This document shows positions 20,927-34,800 of a DNA stretch of 64,000 nucleotides, in pieces. The translations under genes were made by a program, and so were the position numbers. Below the pieces are notes generated by a model. The model had not been told where the DNA came from, ran no database searches, and saw only the letters and a program-made list of their open reading frames with translations. Each line of letters opens with the position of its first letter. Within the stretch, counting starts at the first letter, position 1. The stretch is from Macrocystis pyrifera (lineage: Eukaryota > Sar > Phaeophyceae > Laminariales > Laminariaceae), in contig JASSKH010000001.1 of assembly GCA_031763025.1 (NCBI GenBank), positions 5,806,024 through 5,870,023 on the forward strand, given 5' to 3'.

Positions 20927-21529
20927 GTATATACGTATTTGTATGCCTTTTGTCATCTTCTTGGATTTTACTGCGGCGTTTTATTTGGGATGGGTGTGTT
21001 CGCGACACGTCGAGGTCATCGCAATCTGCGCGATGCGACTGTGATATTATGTTTTGGTTTATTTCTTCGAAATAGCGGCAACAGCAGCATCTTCAAACAA
21101 GTAATATTCTACGTAGCAAGTATCTACGTCGCGAGAGAATTTCCATACCTCCGTCGAACCTTGTATTATATGGAAACGCCCAGGGAACAGCAGGGCAACC
21201 CTTGCCCTGCTCTACAATCAATTAAATTATATTGCGGACCAACGCCCAGATGGGTAGGGTGACTCGTGTACTGAGTCGAGCTGGGGAGACTATTGAGAGG
21301 TTTTAGTGGGTTCAACTCTCCTACACTACCTCAGTCGGGAGAGATAATCTAGACTCAGGTGCCTACATCCTCGGAGTAAACCACACCTTTAATGACAGTC
21401 AGAGACAGGCCCGACTAGGGTAGAAGAAACGAACCGGGTTCGAACCGGTACACGAAAACTTGAGAAATAATTGTGGACAGGGGTTTCCTCTCGCTCTCCG
21501 GGGCACTAAAAAAAAAAAAAAAAATCAGC

Positions 21530-22165
21530 TCGTGCCACGATACACGATAGACGCTCGATCTCGACAGAGACTCAGCCCACCGACAACCCGCGCGGTGGCG
21601 GGCAAGACCAACTAGAATAGATGACGGGCTCGAAGAAATGAGGTGGGTGCATGCTCTAGGGGGCAAGAGCTTGCCGGCGGCGTCCAACGTATCCTCCCAA
21701 AACTGAAACAAAAAACATTTTTTGCCATTCGAGACGTTTGTTGTACTGATGTACTGATAGACATAATGCATTTTTTTTGCCATTCTGTTATGATACTGCT
21801 TGGATACAGCACTCTGCAGTACAGCAGTACTCGTCCATAATTTTGCTCTGACACAAAAAGTAACCCACTACTACTGTTGTACTCAATAAAACCTGCTATA
21901 GTACGCGAATGGAAACGCGAAGTTCATCAAAAAAGTATTATTTGAGCTGGTGCGACGATACACGATTGACGCTCGATCTCGACAGAGACTCAGCCCACGG
22001 GCAACCCGCGCGGTGGCGGGCAAGATCAACTAGTATAGATGACGGGCTCGAAGAAATGAGGTGGATGCATGCTCTAGGGGGCAAGAGCTTGCCGGCGGCG
22101 TCCTACGGTATCCTCCCAAACCTGAAAAAAAGCCCATTTTTTGCCATTCGAGACGGATGCAGCAG
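21530..22165 (-). repeat. Two ~215 bp direct repeats around a copy of the 14.2 kb repeat
   Basis: 21530-21735 and 21950-22160 are ~90% alike by eye (GACGCTCGATCTCGACAG, CATGCTCTAGGGGGCAAG, GCCATTCGAGACG). The spacer 21740-21905 is the reverse complement of 14225-14400. Confidence 0.85.
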
Positions 22166-22246
22166 TAGTAGTACTCATAGCTAATGTTTTTCATCTATTT
22201 CGTGCACACCAACGGCCAATGCGCCGCTGCACTGAGCGTGGGACCC

Positions 22247-22468
22247 AAGCGTCTGAGCCAACTCTTACTCTTGTATTCATCGCCACCCTTGCACAACAAG
22301 ACAGCACAACAGTAGCAGGCACCTGGTCTGGTGTATAGACGTCTCCCCAACTCGGTATGGGCGTCTGAGCCAACTCTTGTATTCATCGCCACCCTTGCAC
22401 AACAAGACGGCACTACAGCAGTAGCAGGCACCTGGTCTGGTGTATAGCCGTCTCCCCAACTCGGTATG
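22247..22468 (+). repeat. Two ~110 bp tandem repeats
   Basis: GTCTGAGCCAACTCTT, CATCGCCACCCTTGC, GCAGGCACCTGGTCTGG and CTCCCCAACTCGGTATGG appear in order twice. Confidence 0.9.
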
Positions 22469-22484
22469 GGACATGGGATTTGTT

Positions 22485-22720
22485 GGTACCGTATATGGGA
22501 ATATGGTATATGGGAATATGGTATATGGGAATATGGGATATTGATGGTATGGTATATGGGGATATGGGAAAACCAACGTATGTGGTATGGTATGTGTTGA
22601 CGGTATGGTACGGTAAAAACACAGCATATGGTATGGTACATTTGTGGTATGGTACCATGGTACGATGTCGTGGATGTATTATATGGCTAAATTTTCCTTG
22701 TGGTATGGTATGTTTCGGTA
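22485..22720 (+). repeat. Degenerate TATGGGA/TATGGTA microsatellite
   Basis: Repeats of ATATGGGAATATGGTAT grade into ATGGTATGGTAC units. Open frames here on both strands are repeat translations only. Confidence 0.9.
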
Positions 22721-22821
22721 TATAAGGTCCGTAAGGGTCGAAAACGTCGTACGAATATCAATTGTAACGAGCTTATATATCGGCCATTGGAAAGTTTTCG
22801 AAAATATAAGCCCTGTTGCGG

Positions 22822-22841
22822 ACAGACAGACAGACAGACAT

Positions 22842-22876
<35 letters not shown>
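22822..22876 (+). repeat. (GACA)n microsatellite
   Basis: About 13 GACA units with one TACA interruption. Confidence 0.95.
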
Positions 22877-22880
<4 letters not shown>

Positions 22881-22969
22881 TGCAATTACCGCAGCTGAGA
22901 CTCAGTTTTACAAACTGAGAATAGAATGAATAACGCCCTGCACATTGTCAGAAGGCAAATAATAAAAAA

Positions 22970-23063
22970 AAATAGGACCAAATTTTGTTATAAAAAATAC
23001 AGTAGCGAAACATATAGTTTTTTTGTGTGTGTCGTGGGTCCTATTTACTATGGTCCCCCGTGA
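22970..23063. mobile_element. TTACGGGGG-family MITE with a worn left end
   Basis: The right end TTTACTATGGTCCCCCG and the interior AATAGGACCAAATTTTGTTA identify it; the left inverted repeat is reduced to AATAGGACC. Confidence 0.65.
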
Positions 23064-23237
23064 TAACAGAGGTGATGATGCTGCTGTGCAGGAACGCCCA
23101 CAAGCACGAGTAGTACATGCGACCCACACCGCCGCCCGCACCAATTACACACAGCGACGCAAGACATCATCCTTCAAATATGTACCAGACTAGTTCTCGC
23201 TCTTTCATCGAACCCTAACCTTCTTTCCGCGGTATTC

Positions 23238-23814
23238 CTACGGATAATAGCCTAGGGCATCCATTATCCCCGATTCCTCACACGCTTCCCAAACGGATTG
23301 CGCGTCCTGTTCAGGCATGAGGGTGCGCCACATCGAAACCATAGCCGCTGACTGCCTTCGTGTCCCGAAAGGCTGGTGCGCGGCCTCCTTCGTGTTTTCG
23401 GCGCACTCTTCAATAATCTCTCCGCTTTGATCGCTGCTTCTGCTGCTGTTGCCGCCGCCGCCACTGGTTTTCGTTTTCTTCGACACCACCGCTGCAGCTG
23501 TCTCCCTCGCCCCCGACTGCGGGGCACCTAACGCTCTTTGATCCAACCGCATGAAAGCTTCCACAACATCGCCCCTCCCAGCGGAAGGATGCGCTGATGC
23601 TGTTGTGTACACATAGCCGAAGGAGTGGTGCCTAGTGTTTGCGCGCAAGCGCCTCCTTCGATGGGCGCCGTCGTCGCAAGTTGGCATGTGCGTGTTAGTT
23701 TCAACCCATTCCGAGACTTCGGAGGGAACGGTGCCGAGTCCGGACCAGTAGTAGATGAACGCCGCGGCTAGCTCGGGAGAAGTAGCGATGTCTTCGTATC
23801 GCACCCGAAGGTAC
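23238..23814 (-). CDS. Sulfotransferase exon 6: VRYED to stop
   Basis: Acceptor CCATGCTTTTCAG. Begins [19 protein letters not shown] and ends [11 protein letters not shown] before TAG (23238-23240). A basic/Ser/Gly-rich insert separates the conserved NT sequon-like stretch from the final [10 protein letters not shown] helix. Confidence 0.9.
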
Positions 23815-25819
23815 CTGAAAAGCATGGCGTCAGTAAAGTTAGTTTGTCATCTGACTGCGTGTCCATCGGTCACGGTGGGCAACGACGGTTCAATAAAGGA
23901 TGATCGCGGCAGGCTATCATACCACCCATGGCCTAAAGAGCCGGAAAAGTGGTTGACGCAACATACCCTACATCGCACGGGTCGTGATAAGACAACACAC
24001 CCCCTAGGGCGAACCTCCCAGCTGATTTTCCCGACCACGTGGAAAATGCAACCGCCGAGCAATGTCTCTTAAGGAAATATCTAGACGAAACCATTTCCAA
24101 AGCCACCACGCCCTGTTCGTTGTGTGTGCCCCCCCCCCCCTCCAATATGCTTGCGGTGCTGGAAAATATATATATATCCGAAGTTCAGCCCAGGGGGATG
24201 TTGTGATATTGTGTGTTTGTACGGTGTCAGCTGGTGTAACAGCTCGACCAGCTGTGGTTAACAGCAACTCACCACTGCAACAGTATGCGAGGTGTGTGAA
24301 ATCTGACACCATGTACAAATGCGTCCCACGTGCCAGACACGAATGGGCGTTTCACCCGGACACCCATACACAGGCAAAACAATGATGATGACGATGATAT
24401 TTTCAAAATTCGCACGCCATTCACGCGTGAGGTACCCGCAAGCTTCGTAGTGCTGCCCAAACCGACACCATTGTACAATCGCGGCTCCTTGTTGCCCCAC
24501 CTGTCGTCCCCCAAATAATTTGAAGAATCCAGCTGCTTCTTGTAAACGCCACAAACACTGCACGCAAAGAAGGTGCGAATCCGGAGCCGGGGGGGATTGG
24601 AGGGCGCGGGGGGGGGGGGGGCTTGGGATATTGTAGCAATTGGAATGCCTCCATGCAGGGCGGCGGCACGGTGGTTGGACGTTCTTGGGGTCGGTTTCAA
24701 CTACTACTGTCAGGTACACTACCGTTCTGTCCTTCTACTGTACGTACTGTGGTATATTTGTCATTGCGATGCTGCAATACTAACATCATATGCTACAGTC
24801 ACAGAAGTCCGCCCAGCATTGGACACTGCCGTAGCTGTACATGGCCTGTCCTTCGGCAGTGCACCACCCTTAACGCGGTATGTCGTAGGTTGTTTTATTT
24901 ATCCCTTTTAGTGGTGGTTCCTATCCACAACAACAAAAGCGTATTGCTTCAGTCTACCTCACGATGACCGGCTAGGTTTAGGATGCCGACACGCCAATGT
25001 GAGACGCAACAACACAACTTACACCCCCAACAACACAACATAATCGCCCAACCACTCCACAGAGTACTACCTTACAGCAAGGGTGCAAGCCCCACACGAA
25101 TACAGTAAAACACACGTTTTACACAAACATGTAGGGCATGATGTCTCCTAAACTGAGAACCTCCGTTGACCAGTGACAAGTGTTCGCACCACGGACAGAT
25201 CAGACAGATCATGATCTAGATCATCTATTAGTAGTTCAGTACCTGCCGTTGTGAGAGTGTGTGCGTGCAGTAACTGCCTTATAGGGCTGATCCAACCCAG
25301 GAAACACGTGCTATATCATGCAGAATATGCGGGTCCCACCCGATAATGAGCTAGATCGTGCCGATCATACAATATCGCGACTTCATGTGTCTTGAAAGAT
25401 CTGGATGAGCAAGTGGGCACAGACGATCTGCAGATCAACTGTCTGATGTGTGAAGGGTATTTCGCCAAAAAAAAAATGAATCCCCAATCGTAGCACGACT
25501 CTCCTGCATTGTAGCCTAAAGTGCAGCCTAAACTGTAGACTAAATTGTGGACTGCGCTGCAGCCATCGAAGGAGGGCGTATTAACGTTCTCACCTGACCC
25601 CACCAGCGTGCGCAATCGTCGCGCTGTCAGCATGAGATGAAGCTCCCCAAAGACTTTTGAAGTGATCCCGCTGAGATCTCACTACTCCTCGCGGGTCGCG
25701 CACAAGATGCAGCACCTTCAGCCCCCCGAGGTCGTGGTCCTTGCCGCCCACGCCCATGTCCAATCGAATGGATTTGGCCGCAACAGCCCTGGGGGTAAAG
25801 CATCGGCGGAGGAGGAGGA

Positions 25820-25873
<54 letters not shown>

Positions 25874-28800
25874 AAGTCGATACACACCTGTTGGTTGTGC
25901 TAGCTGTATGGCGTTAACGGGAACGTGTTGTAGACCCATCTCACGGGAAGGGTTGCGCTTTGTGCCTGAGGCAATATTGTCTGATCGGCTGGGCTCCTCA
26001 AGTGAGGATGTCACAGTTTGCTTTAGGACTGGCGCACATAAATCTGGGTCGGTTTGCGCCAACTAACTTCTTCGACTTCACGCATCGGATGAAATGAGGA
26101 GCTTAGACAATAAGCCAACACCTCGTACTTGGCGTCGACGCACAACAAGAAGTCAGCGTCTTTTTTACCGAATCGCTGTGGCATCGTTCCCTTGATACGT
26201 ACCAGGTATCGGTGAAGAGGGTGAGCCAGAACGGCCGCCGTTTGGTTAAAAACAATTTATTGCGCAATAAATAATAATCATGATTGTTAAGTGTGACTGT
26301 GGCAGAAGAAGGGCAGGTGGATCGTTTAGCGCGTAGGAGCCTAGGAGCGCGTTATACTGAACGAAACGAAAAGTTTATTCGAGTGTCTGTATAATACCAT
26401 GATACGCTTTTTCGGGCCTCTCTATAATCCCGTTCGATGAATGCCCACTGACATCGGGCTCTGACAAAAAGCGAGAGCTGGTGGTCAACGTCCGTGCTGT
26501 GAAGCCGGCGATCGTTCATAATTCGGGATAGCAGTTGGGCCTAGTGGAGTCGGGTAGGTTTCGGACCAGTTGTTTTCTTGCACGTTTTGGCGCTGAATAC
26601 GGGACACTCCGCAGACGCCCTTGAGACCAACATGCGTGCAGCGTAGGGGCAATGTGATAGCCGGTAGTCTCTACCGAGTGGCTGATCGCGGTATCATGGT
26701 CGCCTGCAGTAAGTAGGCCACAGCAGCAGTAGAAAGTGCTACGGCAGTACAAGCAGTGCATTATGCCCAGTGCCGATTCAGTAATATGCGGTGGAATTCC
26801 GCTGGATCAGTCATCTCGGGTCTCTATGCGGCAGAACCCCGAAATACCGTTTCGTGTTCAGTCGAGGTTTTTTGTTCGAGTTTCAGTTTTCACCGCATGG
26901 AGGTCTTGAGACTTGAGAGCTCCGTGACCGATCGACCGTGCACGCACACTCGTCCGATTCCCTCCACTTATTTCCTCTTTTCCGCGTCCTCTTCCTCCTC
27001 ATCCTGTCCTGTTGGACAAGACCGACAATCGACACTGGCCTTGAGCGCCATTTTCTGTCAATAATATATTCTTCTGGGAGCTGAAGCTTGGACAACAACC
27101 AGTCGGTTCGACACCGGCTGAAACGCTTATCTCTGCGCAGGCTGCCTGGTCTAACTCCGGAGCCGCGCACACACGCCTATATGGGGATTCCGCCAAGAGG
27201 TCATCAGCTTCGATTCACAGAACATGCAACCGCACGAAAATCCCATGCATGGCCTAAGCACGAGTATCCCAATCCTCTTTAGGACTGCAGTCCCGTTTCG
27301 GGGATAAACCACTCAGAATTCGAGAGGTTTGCCCCCAAAGCGGGACTGCAATTCTAAGCGGGCTGAAACATAGGGCTGGGCACTGGCGCAGTATGTACTG
27401 GCAGTAGTAATTTACTGGCAGTAGTAATCTGATTGACCTGCCCAGTATATTCTCCAGTAGTTTAATATTACGTACGCCCAAGAAACACGCCATATTATAG
27501 TACGGAAACCCACTAAATACGTTTTGGGAGGAGAGACTATTAATAGACGGTATACTACTGCAATCCAGTACACCGATTGATTTTAATGACAGCATAATCG
27601 CTACTGACTGAACTCAGCGGGTGCCCAGCCCTACTAAAAACACTAATCATGCCCCAGTGATATTACGTACGGTTTCTCGGTGCCCCTGAGGACCGCCGTC
27701 AGTCTCAAATCGTATGCCACCCCTATCCTAGCACGCGTCGTGCCCGTCTGCGTGTCTATCTGTGTGGCTTTGTGCGCCTGTCTGTCTGTGTGTCTGTCTG
27801 TGTGTCTTTCTGTCTGTCTGTACCTGTTTAGCGCGGTCAGACAGACGTTGCTGCCAGATCAAGGACCTACGGATAAAGTTCGTGCCAGGTAACTTGTATT
27901 GTCATCAATACAGAGTGCGTTTTGATACTCGGATACATGTCCGATTGTCACTCTGCCCGTCCACATAGAGTGCGTTTGGATACACTCAGATAATGAAGAT
28001 CCAAACGCGCAATGCATTGATGTTCGGATAAATGTCCGAACGTCTCTCTGTTCATCCACATAGCGTGGGTTTAGATGCTCGGATAACAACGAAAGGTCCA
28101 ACGTGCACTCCATTAATTTTCGGGTGAATGTGCGAACGTCACTCTGTTTGTCCGCACCGAGGGTGCGTTGGGATACTCGGATAGCAAAGTACCAAACGAC
28201 CTACATGGATATTCGGATCAATGTCCGAACGTCGCGTTCCACATAGAGAGTGCGGACATCAAAGGTCCAAACACGCACTATTTTTACGAACCGAGTGGAA
28301 TGCGCTAGTCTCTTGAACGCCTTTTCACAACCGCGGATGCTTGAAGGACATCAGATATAAGTTAAGGACATTGATAAATAAGTGAAGGACATCGGATAAG
28401 TTAATGACATCGATAAGTGAAGGACATCGACAAGTGAAGGGCATCGGATAAGTTAAGGACATTGATAAGTGAAGGACATCGGAGATAAGACAAGGACATT
28501 GATAAGTGAAGGACATCGGATAAGTTAAGGACATCGATAAGTGCAGGACATCGGACAGGTTTAGGATATCGGATACAAGCTAAGGACCTCGGGTATGTTA
28601 AGGACATCGGAAAAATATCATAATTACTGGTACGCAAATAGTTGCTGAGAAGCTCAACCGATCGGATAATAATGAGCCAAAAAGGGCAAAACCCCTACCG
28701 GAGGGGTTTCACTTGGCTATAGTACAGCCCAAACACGTGGCATCCAAACACTTGGCACTGACGGGGCTCCTCAACCATTGCAACTCTCAAACTACCCGAT

Positions 28801-31800
28801 GTGTGGGTCCGACGTGGATGTACTAACGGCGACTTCGACAAGGGTTGTCACATTTTAGCGTGTGAAATACAACCGGGACCGCCAGCTATTCATAACAGGG
28901 ATCGCCTTATCAAGACGGAGCCGCCGGGAAGACGCTTTTACGGGATCACTGCAAACAAAAGCGCTTGGGATTGTCGGAAAGACAATTTTTCGGGGGTCGC
29001 TATAGCACTCACTGTTCGATGGGACTGGCGGAGCTTCTGGTGTCGCCGCACTAACAACAGCAACATATTTTACACTACTGCTATTCCTTAGATACTTTCA
29101 GTAGCCTCATGGGCCTGCGCATCTGGCTTACAAGCAGTAGCTTCCGTCTTTTCCTCAAACTTGGTTGTTGCGTGGGATAAAATAGAGGACCGCAAGCGAG
29201 GAGTCTCAGAAACGCTACTGTAGGCGCTATCCCTACGAGGCAAACACGCGTCTACAGCAGTGGACAGATAGATGCTCACTTGCTCTTCATGCACGTGTCC
29301 ACAAGATGTTCGTGCGCCTCCGCGAACTTTTTTGCGCCAGAAGCAGTCAGCAATGATTTGAGCGCCGGCGATCCCTTATGGGCTGCGCTGACATCGTGTG
29401 CGATCCATGCCGAATCTTCGGGACTGAAGGTACACTGGGTCAGCCTGCAAATGATGGACGATATGGAGTCGTTTGACATTGGCTTTAGGAGGGGGGGGGG
29501 GGGCGGGGCGAGTTACCACAGGTACTCTCGACGGTAAATACATATGCATGTCACGTATGATATTTCCTTTTTTTGCAGTGGTGTAAGCTTACTGTTGTGT
29601 TCTATTCAGGATTATGCCAAGGACGACAAGTGAAGCAAATGCACGAGGCTTGATGATAGGACGAGAGGCACACTCCCTCGCCAGGGGGGCGTTTTCTTCC
29701 GAACGCTTTGTTTTGCCGAATGGCCCTTCCTCGGCGCCTTGGTTGTTAAACTCCTCCAATGCTCTTAAAATGCTGTGCACGCATCGCCGGGTCCGCGTAG
29801 TCGCGACCTTAAAGAAGCACGAGAAGAAACACTACATACTCAGGGCCTATACCATGGTGTCATAACATACATACCCTCTTGTTCCAGCGTGTGCCTCGCG
29901 GTAGTAGGCACCAGCATACTCACCATCTCGCCAACAGAAGGAGTTCGCTACGTCAAAATACGCCAAAAGGGCTGACCTTCGTTTTTAGCTGCCATTCCCG
30001 CGTCATCACCCGTACACAACAACCCCTCCAGCTCTACTAGTGTAACGTGGTAGCACGTGCAACCATTGTAGTAGCCAAGTTCAACAAGAAAGTGTGTCCT
30101 CCAACGTGTTATCGTACGGCAAGTACGGCATGCACGCACGGCAATGAGGCGTGTACCGAGAGAGCAAGGCACACGCATCGGACAGACAGCCTAAATCATA
30201 CGGACTCGCAATGGCGCACCTCGAGCCGGGCGCTCCTCTAACCCAAAATCGCCGTGGCGCGCCTCCTACGGGCACGCACCCCTTACACACTACACTACAG
30301 CAGCAGTCGGTAGACATGTGGATACAATCCTCTCTGTCTCCCCGTGTGCGTGTGCTGTGAGCATGAGCAAACGCACAAAGGTAAAGGCGGCGTTCGCTGC
30401 CTTTTTCAGTCACGCACCGAGACCGCCAGACCAGAGGTTAGATTACGGCAGAGTGCTGTACTGTACTGTGTTGTACTACACTACCCTAATTACTTCATGA
30501 GACACGCTGGGATAAGATGTGACGCCGTTGGCAGGGTGTTGTCCATGAGGAGAGTATTTTTGCTTTCGGTCTTGTTGCAAAGAGTATTTTTTCGCCCCTC
30601 TCGTGTATACTTCGTGTACCAACTTGGAGATGGAATCAATCGCGACCATAGCAGCGCGTTAGCGCGATCACAACCCGGCCGCCGAAAGCAACCTTCATCA
30701 AATACATCATGGCCGCACCTTTGCAGAAATGCCAGGCACTGCAAGCCACGTATGGCCGTCCCGTGCAGCCTCCTGCATGGCTCGAAAAAGTAGAGAACAT
30801 CCTGTCGCGAGAGATCACAGGTTGAGCGCACATGCATGGTGTCCCTCTCAACCAACAACAGTCAATCAACAATGACAAACGACAAGCACGCACCACTCTG
30901 ATCGTAAATACAAGAATCAATTTTTGATGATATTAACGTTTCAATTATCCTTATATTCGCGTCCATAGTGGTACATGCAAACGAACAAACAACATAACGA
31001 CGCATGCATGTTATAGATATACGGCAATGGCGGTGCACCTAATTCTGTATGAGGCTCCCAACGTGAAGAAGATCTCTACTACTCTACACCTCGGCTATAA
31101 GCTGACGTCGAGAATGAAGGTACAACGCGAGGGTACGCAAAAAAAAAAAAAATCGACAGCCCACTCTTGTTCCTTGAGTCCCAGAAACGGGGGGGGGGGG
31201 GGGGGGGGGGGGGGGGGAGGGGGAGGGGGGGGGGGGGGGGCTGTACTCGATATTATGCATGGCCGTAGTTGTATGACCATAGACCTTCGCATCCCTACAA
31301 CGCCGGGACGGAGCGCGTCAGGTTTTCACCGACCAGGCAGACGCTGCATGCACCAAGAGGGGGGGGGGGGGGGGTATACTAAAGTCAAGTTAACCTAACT
31401 GAAAGAACACGTTTTTAATAAAAATCCCAACCCGCTAGTTTGTTTTCAATTCCGACATAATGTCGAGTGTGGCTCCCGTCTACTCTTTTTTCAAAACAAC
31501 AGCTGGCAGTTTTTGGGACTTCAAGAAAATACGCACGAATAAGAAACTCCAAAATACGTAATTACCTGGTACCTGATATTAAGTAATATACGATTGAAGT
31601 GGCGGTCGTCTTCTATTTTTATTTCGGAATCAAAGACATGTCGGCCAGGGCGACCCTTACAACATTTCACACCAGGTATATTTTTCAACCACTTTTTGCG
31701 GAGAATACGGCGAAAAATCGTGATTCCGAGGGGTTACATGGTATGTTTTCGAGAAACATTGTGAAGGCCCATCCAAACGGAGAGAAAAAAAAAAAAAAAA

Positions 31801-34800
31801 ATGAAAGCAAACGCTAAAAAGACGAAAAGACTTCGCATTTTTTGGGCAGAAAAGAGGATGGAGTACAAACGAACGCAGGAAGGTCATTTTTGCCGACGCA
31901 CGTCATATATATATATATATATTTTTCTTCGATCACTTTTACTTTCCAGCCCACTCGTAGGAGGTTTTACCCTCGACGATCTTCTGGACAAGCCGTGGTC
32001 ACAGGTGTCGTCCCTTCTCCCCCCCGGTACGTGCCTTTATTTTTTGTCGCGCATAGGGTTCAGCATTCCCACTGCTCGTCGATTTTCATCGAATGTAGCC
32101 AACTCACGCTTTCGCGCTTTCCGCTTATCAATTTTCTATGCAAGAAAAAGTCCTATGAGCATGCACTCGGTGAGACTTGAACCCGCGAAATTGATCTTGA
32201 CAGGCACGCGGACCACCTACCAAGCCACCGGGGACGCCGGCTATGGATGGGGCCGACCGACAAACTCTCTAAACGCTCGTACGCCACTCGTATCTCACAA
32301 ACCCAGCCCACTACATCGTATATGAAGTGGGTGGAAGCGTGAAACCCATGAACATACAACATACTCCATACGGAGTATTTATTATACTACTACTGCTGTA
32401 CGATGATGTCTCTACAACGATGTGCGTACAACCCTGTTACTTATCCCTTCATTTGCATGCGATAATTCGTTCCCTCCGGATCCCTGCAAGCAGTACTTCG
32501 CACTTGGCACTTGGTGCCCTATGAATACAGCATCTTCTGTACCAGATATCATGTTTCATGCTTTCATCGTCGTCGTCGTCCTCGTCCTCCAGTGATGATG
32601 AAGCAGCTTCGGGCGTGGCCCCAGCGTTGAGGATATACTGCCGTCGGCAGCATAACTCGGAGCCACGTTGCCGGCGAATACAGCGCAAGCGATACTGTGG
32701 GGACGGCCGACAAGGGCAGCAAAGTACCAGGCGGACTAGCAGAGACCCTGGCTGTGCTACTCGTACCATAAACTGCTGCCGCTACCTGGAGGATGCTTCG
32801 TGCTTTGGTTTGCCTGTTATTTTCCCTTGATTCTTACTCTTACTCTGTTGACGACCATGCGACTATTAATACTAGAGTGTTTTTCTTTTTGTTTTTTTCC
32901 TTTTTTGCCAGCTCGTTCTTCAGTCTTTTCAAGTGTCTGCCAGATCCCCTGCGGGGGGGGCACACGATGGTTTGTTTCTTTTTTTTTATATATATATAAA
33001 TTTTGAAATACGTCAGCTGTGAGTTCGACTGATTAAATAGTTGATACTCAACTTTGCAAGCTGCGTAATACGCCTCGTCTATATTCCATTTTTACCTATT
33101 CTTACAAGTATTGTGATAAACCGAGCGCACGTATTCTATATGTCCCCGGTGGCTTGGTAGGTGGTCCGCGAGCCTATCAACATCAATTTCGTGAGTTCGA
33201 GTCTCACCGAGTGCATGCTCATCATAGGGACTTTTTCTTGCATAAAATTGATTAGCGGAAAGCGCGAGAGCGTGAGTTAGCTGTACATTCGATGAAAATC
33301 GACGAGCAGTGGGAATGCTGAACCCTATGCGCGATAAAAACTAAAGGCACGTACCGGGGGGGGGAGAAGGGACGACACCTGTGACCACGGCTTGTCCAAA
33401 AGATCGTCGAGGGTAAAACCTCCTACGAGTGGGCTGGAAAGTAAAAGTGATGATGAAAAAAAAAAAAAAAAAAAAAAAAAAAATGTGATTCCTTGTCAAA
33501 GATATAGGCCAGCGGCTCCCGTGGATGCTGTCCGGGTCAACAGGACAATTTTAAATAATCATTCTGCGCACTGATACTGTATACGTAACTCGAACAAGGG
33601 ATATTCATATGATATTGCAACATGTTGAAACCTTTTCATTTCACAAATATTTATAGATTGATAGAGTGTTGTTGATTTGGTTCTAAGTGTGAATAATTCT
33701 TCCGGAGATGAGCTGCTGCTGTTCTTGCTACTGCTGTTTTTGTTACTTCTGTTGTTGTAGTAGTATGGTTCTAAGTGTGAATAATGCTGCTGTTCTTGCT
33801 GCTGTTTTTGCTACTTCTGTTGTTTTAATGTCTAGATATTATTATTAAAAATATATATTGTTTTTTTTTCTCTTTCGAATTGTCTTCTTTTTTTTTCTTT
33901 GTCTCGCTTCGTTTCTCCATGTCATGGAATGTGTGCGTCGTGCCTGTGGTATGCAGTATGATGAACTCACAGCTGACGTGCCTTCTTTGTTTTTTATAAA
34001 ACACTTGTAAAATTCGGTAAAAATGGGATATAGACGAGACGTATCACGCAGCTTGCAAAGTTGAGTACCAGCCAGCCAGGTATCAACTATTTAATCAGTC
34101 GAACTCACAGCGCACATATTATGTAGTACCAAATCAACTTTTTTTCCGGAATACTTTACTTTTCTCGTCCGACCGCGGGTCTCCTCTCGCACACTAGGCT
34201 GCGTGGCACACAGGGAGCCCGCGTGTACACCACGGCGCTAATGCGAGCCCCGGCCGAGGTCCGTGACGCGTGCTCTGGGCCTCTGAAGTCGCGAATTCTG
34301 GCAAATAACTACGGGGAATGATTCCGACCTGTTAGAGCCAAGCAGGACATTGGAAACCCCTTGTTCTAAAAACTAAAAACTGGCTGCTGTACAAGGCGCT
34401 TCGCTCCGCGGGCGGCCTACGCCGCCCGCTACGCTCGCTCCGGAAGGAAACATCAAATTATGCGAAGCGGACAGAGGTCCATGATTGAATATTGTTTTTT
34501 TTATGGCCCCTGTAGTTAGCTGCAAACTGGCGACTTGATAATGCCAAGAGTCCCGCCGCCATGCTTCAGGAGAAAACAGCTCGGACGCCACATATGCTTC
34601 GCGTCGCGGGCGGTTTTCCGCTACGCTCGATACCCCAGGTAGGGTACTGATTTTCCTCTTTCGATATGCTGTGTCTGTGTACTCGTCGTATGTACGAAAG
34701 ATAAAGCACAGAACGGCACAGCAACACAGCAAAAACGATGAAAATGAAACCGAAAAATTTCTAAAAAAAAAAAAATCCCCGTCCCCTTTCGTGTAATAAT

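Noticed and set aside
21240..21345. tRNA-like sequence with GGGTTCAACTC
   Set aside because: B-box-like word only; no A box at proper distance and stems fail to pair.
22480..22900. Several short frames in the TATGG and GACA repeats
   Set aside because: Microsatellite translations.
25662..26066. Plus-strand frame with poly-Gly through the G50 tract
   Set aside because: It is the antisense shadow of exon 4 and of the homopolymer.
27905..28615. CRISPR-like regular repeats
   Set aside because: Adjacent diverged units without unique spacers and no cas genes; a eukaryotic minisatellite.
29589..29815. Exon-like minus-strand stretch ([18 protein letters not shown]) within intron 2 of the sulfotransferase gene
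   Set aside because: It has an acceptor and a donor, but entering it in the phase left by exon 2 meets a stop, while exon 2 joins exon 3 perfectly without it.
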